In this document: positions 33,587 to 38,487 of the stretch, one piece after another
How positions within the stretch are numbered: the first letter of the stretch is position 1
How the letters are laid out: every line of letters starts with the position of its first letter
Assembly: GCF_003857035.1 (NCBI RefSeq)
Contig: NZ_QGSY01000107.1
Span: forward strand, 1 to 38,487
From: Micromonospora arida
GTDB lineage: Bacteria > Actinomycetota > Actinomycetes > Mycobacteriales > Micromonosporaceae
Length of the DNA stretch: 38,487 nucleotides
Reading direction: 5' to 3'
Made by a program: the position numbers and the translations under genes
The notes under the pieces: model-generated
Database searches by the model: none
What the model was told of the DNA's origin: nothing
The model's input: only the letters and a program-made list of their open reading frames with translations

Positions 33587-33945
33587 TCAGCGCGGTTGAG
33601 CGGGCCACTGGGCCGTCTCGAGAGCGGGGTGGCTCTTGATCGCCTCGACCAGTTGCTCGGACTTCCCGGTCGCACAACGAAGCCCAGGGGAATACCAGTG
33701 TTGGTGGTGTCCTCGTCGAGGTTTATGCCTCCGATGATCTCCGGCGCGAGGTCGCCAGATTCGAGCCGGTGGCGATGCAGCTCGTCGTGAGTGCCCAGAC
33801 CCGCAAGGCTGGGGTTCTCGTACATCGAATGAAGAACCCAGGTCGACGATTGCCGACCGGCGGCGTCGTAGCCGGTGGCCGTCTCCCGAACAGGACGGTC
33901 CGCAAGCCAGGTCAGCAGCATGGCCGGAGCTTCAACGCGTTCCAT
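33587..33945 (-). pseudogene. Frameshifted hypothetical gene
   Basis: A minus-strand gene of about 119 residues with one frame change. From ATG 33945 the frame reads MERVEAPAMLLTWLADRPVR on to EIIGGINLDEDTTNTGIPLG and FVV; the good reading then moves by one base to ATGKSEQLVEAIKSHPALET, then AQWPAQPR and stop at 33587. The old frame turns into Arg/Ser-rich nonsense. One base is missing near GTTGTGCGACC at about 33670. I do not recognise the family. Either a sequencing error or a real pseudogene. A TTGACA at 34036-34041 (minus strand) may be part of its promoter. Confidence 0.6.
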
Positions 33946-34212
33946 CGACACGCCGCCATCCTGCCGCACCAGGCCCCGAGGCCGAAGAGCGCCACACTGC
34001 TCGGAACAGACCCACAGAACAGATGAAGACTGGACTGTCAATAAGAAATCGGGATTGGTGAGGCCACAAGCAACGCCGGAACCGCAAGGCATTGAGATGC
34101 CGATCTCTGCCGGCTGATTTCCTGGCCGGTGAGGGAAACCAACTCTATGCTTGCCGCCGAATGCGCTGCGGCTCATCCGGGCCGAGAGTTACCCCGATAC
34201 AAGGATTTGCGA

Positions 34213-36387
34213 ATGCACCGGAAGTCTGCCCTGAGCAACGGCACCGCTGGCGTCGACGAAGTAGCACCTGACGGCCAACTGCCGGCCTCTACCGCAGAGG
34301 ATGCCGCGCGTCGATCCGCGGTCGCCGAGGAACAGGCGTTTCTGGATCTGGCCACGGCCCGGCGCGACAGGCTGGCCGCTTACCTGCAGATCGAGCTTTC
34401 GTCAGAGCCGCTGGACGCGTTGGAGCGGGCCCGGCAGCGCATGCTCCGCCAGCAGTACGACGAGCTACGGCGAGCAGAGGACGGTCTGGTGTTCGGCCGC
34501 CTCGACGGCCTTGACGGCACCGTGCGCCACGTGGGCCGTGTCGGTCTCCGCAACAATGGCGAGGGCGCTGAGCCACTGCTGGTGGACTGGCGCGCTCCCG
34601 CAGCTCGGCCCTTCTACACCGCGACGGCTGTCGACCCACAGGGTCAGGCGCGGCGCCGACACATCCGCACGACGGGATCGGCCGTCGTCGGCGTGGACGA
34701 CGAGCCGCTGGACGGGAGCACGACGGCGGACCTCGTCGGCGAAGGCGCTCTCCTGGCGGCCCTCGACCAGCGCCGCACCGGTCGCATGTCGACGGCGATC
34801 TCCACCCTGCAACGCGAACAGGACGACATCATCCGGGCCGAGGCGACCGGTCCGCTGGTCGTCCAGGGCGGTCCGGGCACGGGCAAGACAGTGGTCGCCC
34901 TGCACCGCGTCGCGTACCTGCTGTTCACCCACCGAAAGATGGCCGAGCAGGCGGTCCTGGTCCTGGGCCCCTCGCCGCGGTTCCTCCAGTACATCGCCCA
35001 GGTGCTGCCGGCGCTCGGTGAGACAGCCGTCGTCTCGGCGACCTGCGACACCCTACTGGCCGACGTCCAGGTTGGTCGCGACGAGAGCCGCCTTCTGGCC
35101 GAAATCAAGGGCCGCGCCCTCTGGCAGCCCACGCTCGAAAGCTACGTCGCGTCGCTGCTCCCCCGACCGCGCGAGCTGAAGCTGCGCTGGGAGGGCGAGT
35201 TCTACGCCATTCCCGCCGCAACTGTGGCGCAGGCGCTCGCCTCGGCGACGCAGGGGCGCCCGTACCACCGCGCCCGCGCGGCGTTCGCCGAGCAGTTGCA
35301 CCACCTCCTGGCCGATGTCGTCGCCGAGCAACGCGAGACGCTGATGGAGGAGATGGAGGAAGGCTTCGAGGAGATCCTCGCCCGCGTCGACAAGGGCATG
35401 GAGCATGACCACTCCCCCACCCGGACGTCCACCGGCAGCGACATCGACGGGTTGCTCTCCGAGGAGGAAGTCGAGCAGCTTCGTTGTCGTATCGCCGAGA
35501 ACGCCACCATCGCCCGGTTCATCGAGGCATGGTGGCCCACCCTCGACCCCGAAACCCTGCTGGGTGATTTCCTGACCGACTGCACCCTGCTGGCCCGGTT
35601 CGCCCCACAGCTGTCCCCCGAGGAGATCACGGCCGTCGCGGCCGAGCCCACTCCATGGGCATCGAGCGACATCCCTCTGCTCGACGCCCTCGCCGACCTG
35701 CTCGGCGAGGTCGACACCCCGCAACCACAGGGCGAGTTCCTCGCCGATCGCGCTCGCCGCCAGCGCGGATGGGTGTACGGCCACGTCGTCATCGACGAGG
35801 CGCAGGAGCTGTCCGAGATGCAGTGGCAGATGGTCCTGCGGCGCTGTCCCAGTCGCTCCATCACCGCCGTCGGCGACATCGACCAGGCAGAGGCCGCGCA
35901 CCGGCACACCAGCTGGGCGAAAGCGGTGCGGGCTGCCTTCGGAGACCGCTGGACCGGCGCGGAACTCACCATCTGCTACCGGACCCCGCGCGAGGTCATG
36001 GACCTCACCGGACCGGTCTTGAAGAAGGCTGGCAGCCACAACACTCCGCCACGAGCGGTACGCTCCTCCGGCATCGCCCCCTGGGAGCGCACGATCACAC
36101 CGGCTGAGCTTGCCGGCGCCGCCGTGGAAGCAGCGCGGCAGTTGCAACAACGGTGGCATGGCGGCACGGTCGGCGTCATCGCCCCCGCGGACCGCATCGC
36201 CACACTTCAAGCCGTGCTGAGTGATGTGCCAGTGCTCAGCGCCACCCAGTCCAAGGGACTGGAATGGGACGCGACGCTCCTCATCGACCCTCATGGAATC
36301 GCCGCCGAACCGCGCGGTTGGAACGGCCTCTACGTCGCGCTCACCCGATGCACCCAGGAACTCGGACAGCTGACACTGACGCACTAG
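34213..36387 (+). CDS. helD: HelD-like UvrD-type helicase (RNA polymerase-associated)
   Basis: A 724-residue superfamily 1 NTPase of the HelD type. The ATG at 34213 has AAGGA 7 nt upstream; earlier in-frame starts (34129, 34147) lack a well-spaced site. An N-terminal alpha-helical arm (about 35-85, VAEEQAFLDLATARRDRLAA) precedes Walker A GGPGTGKTVVALHR (about 219-232), Walker B HVVIDEAQELSEMQW (about 524) and the C-terminal motifs SATQSKGLEWD and LYVALTR. HelD binds RNA polymerase, dislodges stalled complexes and helps recycle the enzyme; some actinobacterial forms protect against rifamycins. Its long inserted region (about 385-470) is charged and probably coiled-coil. Monocistronic. Confidence 0.88.
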   Translation: MHRKSALSNGTAGVDEVAPDGQLPASTAEDAARRSAVAEEQAFLDLATARRDRLAAYLQIELSSEPLDALERARQRMLRQQYDELRRAEDGLVFGRLDGLDGTVRHVGRVGLRNNGEGAEPLLVDWRAPAARPFYTATAVDPQGQARRRHIRTTGSAVVGVDDEPLDGSTTADLVGEGALLAALDQRRTGRMSTAISTLQREQDDIIRAEATGPLVVQGGPGTGKTVVALHRVAYLLFTHRKMAEQAVLVLGPSPRFLQYIAQVLPALGETAVVSATCDTLLADVQVGRDESRLLAEIKGRALWQPTLESYVASLLPRPRELKLRWEGEFYAIPAATVAQALASATQGRPYHRARAAFAEQLHHLLADVVAEQRETLMEEMEEGFEEILARVDKGMEHDHSPTRTSTGSDIDGLLSEEEVEQLRCRIAENATIARFIEAWWPTLDPETLLGDFLTDCTLLARFAPQLSPEEITAVAAEPTPWASSDIPLLDALADLLGEVDTPQPQGEFLADRARRQRGWVYGHVVIDEAQELSEMQWQMVLRRCPSRSITAVGDIDQAEAAHRHTSWAKAVRAAFGDRWTGAELTICYRTPREVMDLTGPVLKKAGSHNTPPRAVRSSGIAPWERTITPAELAGAAVEAARQLQQRWHGGTVGVIAPADRIATLQAVLSDVPVLSATQSKGLEWDATLLIDPHGIAAEPRGWNGLYVALTRCTQELGQLTLTH

Positions 36388-36739
36388 TCGTGACACTCAT
36401 GACGTTCGTGGAGGCTGGGAGCACCGCTGCCGACCGTCCGAGGCGCACGCTGTGATCCTGAACCAGACACGGTCGCTCACGTCTCGACGAGCGGTCGGAA
36501 CAAGCCCGAACAAGCCCGTGAGCAGCCCGGACAAGCGCGCTTGTGTTCGGGACAGCCATCGGCGGTAGCGACCGCCCATTCAGCGCCCATACGCTGAACG
36601 CCAATCACCCGTGACGCTGGCGAATCGAAGCTGGGAAACGATTTTCGCCCATACGGGTGCGGCCCTCGGGCATGTTCGGCAATCCGTCATCGCTGCCTGC
36701 TCATCCAAACGGCAGCCGCGCAGTTATGGAGGCGAAATC
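36388..36739. other. Intergenic region between HelD and secreted peptide
   Basis: About 350 bp without a convincing gene. It holds the repeat cluster at 36498-36550, an inverted repeat CGCCA/TGGCG at 36600-36624 and a less GC-rich stretch before the start of the secreted peptide, where its promoter should lie. Weak open frames on both strands lack coding codon bias. Confidence 0.5.
36498..36550. repeat. Tandem 10-bp repeat and palindrome after HelD
   Basis: GAACAAGCCC occurs twice in tandem (36498-36507, 36508-36517). About 14 nt on is the perfect 14-bp palindrome ACAAGCGCGCTTGT (36531-36544), and GTTCGG after it can pair with earlier copies. It may fold as a terminator-like structure about 110 nt after the HelD stop. 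Confidence 0.5.
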
Positions 36740-37036
36740 TTGAAAAGATCACTGCTAGCGCTGGCAGCAGCCATCGTACTTCCGCTGAGTACGCTGGCCG
36801 TGCCGACTCCCGCGTTCGCTGCGGGTTGCACGACTACGCCGTACATCGAAATGCGGTTCGCCGAAGCCCCGTGGCGCTACGGCTACAGCAGTTCGTCCAG
36901 GGTGGCCGGATACGCGTACCCCGAATACACCTACATCATGGACGGGCGCTGCACCAGCCCGGCCGGCCTCTTGTGGTACCGACGGGCTGCAGATCCAAGT
37001 GTGGTGTACATCTACAGCGCGCACCGGATCGACTAG
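36740..37036 (+). CDS. Small secreted cysteine-pair protein
   Basis: A 98-residue exported protein with a TTG start fixed by a perfect GGAGG 7 nt upstream. A Sec signal peptide covers residues 1 to about 31 (SLLALAAAIVLPLSTLAVPT, cleavage AFA-AG). The mature 67 residues are rich in Tyr and Ser, with two Cys (GCTTTPYIEM and DGRCTSPAG) likely forming one disulfide, and a repeating hydrophobic/Tyr pattern that suits a beta-barrel such as an SH3-like fold. No family recognised. It has its own hairpin terminator 70 nt downstream. Confidence 0.75.
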   Translation: MKRSLLALAAAIVLPLSTLAVPTPAFAAGCTTTPYIEMRFAEAPWRYGYSSSSRVAGYAYPEYTYIMDGRCTSPAGLLWYRRAADPSVVYIYSAHRID

Positions 37037-37104
37037 CTTCGCACCCTGAGAAGGCATTCGGGGTGGCCACTGGGTCGAAGCGCTCTCCGCGCCGGGATGA
37101 TTGG

Positions 37105-37140
37105 GCCCTCCGCGGGTCGTATCGTTCCGCTACGGAGGGC
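37105..37140 (+). terminator. Hairpin after the secreted peptide gene
   Basis: Perfect 8-bp arms GCCCTCCG and CGGAGGGC (37105-37112, 37133-37140) with a 20-nt loop, followed by GCTTTCCC. It sits between the secreted peptide gene (plus) and the truncated VOC gene (minus) and could serve both. Confidence 0.55.
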
Positions 37141-37182
37141 GCTTTCCCGATCCACTGCTGGGTCGCTGCCAGGTCGCGCGGC

Positions 37183-37385
37183 TCAGCCGCGTAGGCAGAA
37201 GGGATGGCCAGCCGGGTCGCGCAGGACGCGAAAGCGTTCCGGCGCGGGTTGTTGTTCTTCTCTGACGGCTCCGAGTTCGATCGCACGCGCCTCGGCATCA
37301 TCGAGGTCATCGGGCTCGTCGACGGCCATGTCGAAGTGGATCTGCTGTGATCGTTCGCCCGTGGGCCAGGTCGGTGGCCGGTAGC
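37183..37385 (-). pseudogene. Truncated VOC (glyoxalase-like) protein
   Basis: About 65 C-terminal residues of a VOC-superfamily protein: GYRPPTWPTGERSQQIHFDM, then AVDEPDDLDDAEARAIELGA and RFRVLRDPAGHPFCLRG stop. The metal-binding His of QIHFD and the RDPAGHPFCL ending are the usual second-half signature. Before GYRPPTW the frame becomes Arg/Cys-rich with no start, so the first half of the gene is gone. The break is at about 37385. Confidence 0.7.
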
Positions 37386-37389
37386 CGAC

Positions 37390-37586
37390 GCACCGGCAGC
37401 GGCGACCTGTTCGTCAACCCGCTGATGGCGATCTACTTCACCGTCGATCTCGACAAACTCGCGGCCCGATGCCTCTACCTCGACCGCATCGAGAACACCA
37501 TCGGCAGACGGCAGGTCATCACACGCATCCAAGCGTTCCGCGACGAGCTTCTCGGCGCACGCATCCCCCGCGCTTTCCCGCACTGA
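37390..37586 (+). pseudogene. Unidentified C-terminal gene fragment
   Basis: From about 37390 the plus strand encodes some 65 protein-like residues (DLFVNPLMAIYFTVDLDKLA, then CLYLDRIENTIGRRQVITRI and QAFRDELLGARIPRAFPH stop). There is no start codon of its own: upstream the frame enters the antisense of the VOC remnant. It looks like the end of another lost gene, fused at the same break point. I do not recognise it. Confidence 0.45.
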
Positions 37587-37625
37587 TCGCCCGGACGGCG
37601 GCAGGTGCGGGTGTCCATGGGCCCC

Positions 37626-37631
37626 TACAGT
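37626..37631 (+). promoter_or_regulatory. -10 box, leaderless methyltransferase start
   Basis: TACAGT is followed by 7 nt (CCTCTCC) and the GTG at 37639. There is no ribosome site. Confidence 0.5.
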
Positions 37632-37638
37632 CCTCTCC

Positions 37639-38301
37639 GTGGACGCCAAGACCGCAGAGTTACGCGCCGCGCACGACGTCCTCGCCGAGCTCTATGCGGA
37701 ACGCCTGACCGACGCTCTGGATCGCATGCCCGCGGAGAGGGCCGTCCTCGACCTGTTCTGCGTACTGGCGCTTGCCGCGGGGCGGGGCACCGACGTCGGC
37801 GACATCGGTTGCGGAACGGGGCGCCTCGCGCCCTACCTGGCAGCCAGGGGCCTGGCGCCCTGGGGAGTCGACCTCTCACCCGAGATGATCCGCGTGGCCC
37901 GCCGCGACCATGGGGCTTACCGATTCGACGTTGCCGACCTGCGTGAGCTGCCCTTCGAGGACGCGTCGCTGGTAGGCGTGGTCTGCTGGTACTCCCTCAT
38001 CTTCCTGGCACCGGCCGATCGACAAGCCGCCCTCGGCGAGCTGTATCGCGTCGTCAAGCCGGGCGGCTATCTGGTGACCGCCTTCAAGGCCGGGACCAGT
38101 CAGGTCCGACGCGCGGGGCGCAGCAGCAATCTTGGCGTCGAGTTCGACCTCTACTGGCAGACACCGCAGGAGATGGAACAAGGTGTCACCGACGCTGGCT
38201 TCACCACCGTGTTCTGGGGTGGCGTCCCTGCCGATGCACCGGACAGCCCCGCCCAGGGATATCTCCTCGCCCATAAACCTGTGGCCCAGGCACCGCGTTG
38301 A
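37639..38301 (+). CDS. Class I SAM-dependent methyltransferase
   Basis: A 220-residue Methyltransf_11/25-type enzyme. Motif I is VGDIGCGTGRLAPYLAARG, then WGVDLSPEMIRVAR (ribose-binding Asp), RFDVADLRELPFEDASLVGV and the LYRVVKPGGYLVTAF strand. The GTG start is supported by TACAGT-N7-GTG. Substrate unknown; it is close in type to small-molecule methyltransferases. The remnant genes upstream do not share its promoter. Confidence 0.9.
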   Translation: MDAKTAELRAAHDVLAELYAERLTDALDRMPAERAVLDLFCVLALAAGRGTDVGDIGCGTGRLAPYLAARGLAPWGVDLSPEMIRVARRDHGAYRFDVADLRELPFEDASLVGVVCWYSLIFLAPADRQAALGELYRVVKPGGYLVTAFKAGTSQVRRAGRSSNLGVEFDLYWQTPQEMEQGVTDAGFTTVFWGGVPADAPDSPAQGYLLAHKPVAQAPR

Positions 38302-38352
38302 CAACGGCACGTCAGAGCAGGCCGGCGCGGTGTCACCTGGTTCGTCACTCAA

Positions 38353-38487
38353 CTAGATCGCGCCGTCCTCCAGCTTGCTGAGCATCACCTCGACGTCACC
38401 GGATCGGATCATCTCTCCCAGGGCCGCCACCATCGCCTCGACTCCGGGCCTCGGAATGATGACCAGGTCGGAGCACCAGAAGTATCG
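38353..38487 (-). CDS. C-terminal end of an unidentified protein
   Basis: The last 44 codons of a minus-strand gene that enters from the right edge: RYFWCSDLVIIPRPGVEAMV, then AALGEMIRSGDVEVMLSKLE and DGAI with stop TAG at 38353. Codon bias is normal. Family not recognised from this part. Confidence 0.6.
   Translation of the reverse strand, partial: RYFWCSDLVIIPRPGVEAMVAALGEMIRSGDVEVMLSKLEDGAI

Noticed and set aside
34060..34130. Possible rifamycin-associated element upstream of HelD (CCGCAAGGC, CAAGCAACG)
   Set aside because: The two parts are not arranged as the required inverted repeat, and I cannot match a full consensus.
1..38487. tRNA, rRNA, CRISPR array, transposase, prophage, riboswitch or biosynthetic gene cluster
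   Set aside because: I scanned for T-loop/anticodon patterns, spaced direct repeats, transposase or integrase motifs and multi-domain synthases and found none convincing.

Overview
The window is a very GC-rich stretch of actinobacterial chromosome. A Micromonospora-like (Micromonosporaceae) origin is likely, inferred from several traits: third codon positions that are nearly all G or C, secreted carbohydrate-active enzymes (CBM2, GH95, GH3, GH15), a SigE-type ECF sigma factor, an MmyB-type XRE regulator, frequent GTG starts and many starts with no Shine-Dalgarno site. I saw no rRNA, tRNA, CRISPR array, prophage, transposase or intact insertion sequence. It reads as ordinary chromosome with one decaying patch (about 33.5-37.6 kb).

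Layout. 1-0.6 kb: start of a secreted CBM2 (cellulose-binding) protein that runs off the left edge, with a near-perfect CebR-type operator upstream. 0.6-7.4 kb: a compact redox/copper cluster on the minus strand (AhpD-like CMD protein, DUF6220-like membrane protein, membrane-anchored multicopper oxidase, OsmC, DUF4232-like lipoprotein), divergent from a NarL-type histidine kinase/response regulator pair; a 23-bp inverted repeat sits between them. 7.5-9 kb: an unknown protein and a methyltransferase. 9.2-12.2 kb: a Tat-exported GH95 alpha-fucosidase-like enzyme with an added C-terminal module. 12.5-17.9 kb: DUF3800, MmyB-type regulator, DUF1330, alpha/beta hydrolase, small protein, TetR, small membrane proteins. 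17.9-21 kb: ECF sigma factor coupled to a membrane HAF-repeat protein, then a MalY-type aminotransferase. 21.3-24.1 kb: secreted SMP-30-like protein, then a HAD phosphatase overlapping an MpaB/rubber-oxygenase-like protein. 24.2-30.8 kb: a sugar ABC importer plus GH3 operon with a divergent LacI regulator and its probable operator. 31-32.8 kb: GH15. 33-38.5 kb: secreted proteins, a HelD-like helicase, broken genes, a methyltransferase and a cut-off gene.

How the genes work together. The best-defined unit is the GH3/ABC operon: a lipoprotein binds a sugar, two permeases import it (the ATPase must be encoded elsewhere), the cytoplasmic GH3 enzyme cleaves it, and LacI controls the operon. The most system-like unit is the redox cluster with its two-component regulator; this combination is not a named pathway that I recognise. 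Several genes start 6-7 nt after a TANNNT -10 box, so leaderless mRNAs look common here.
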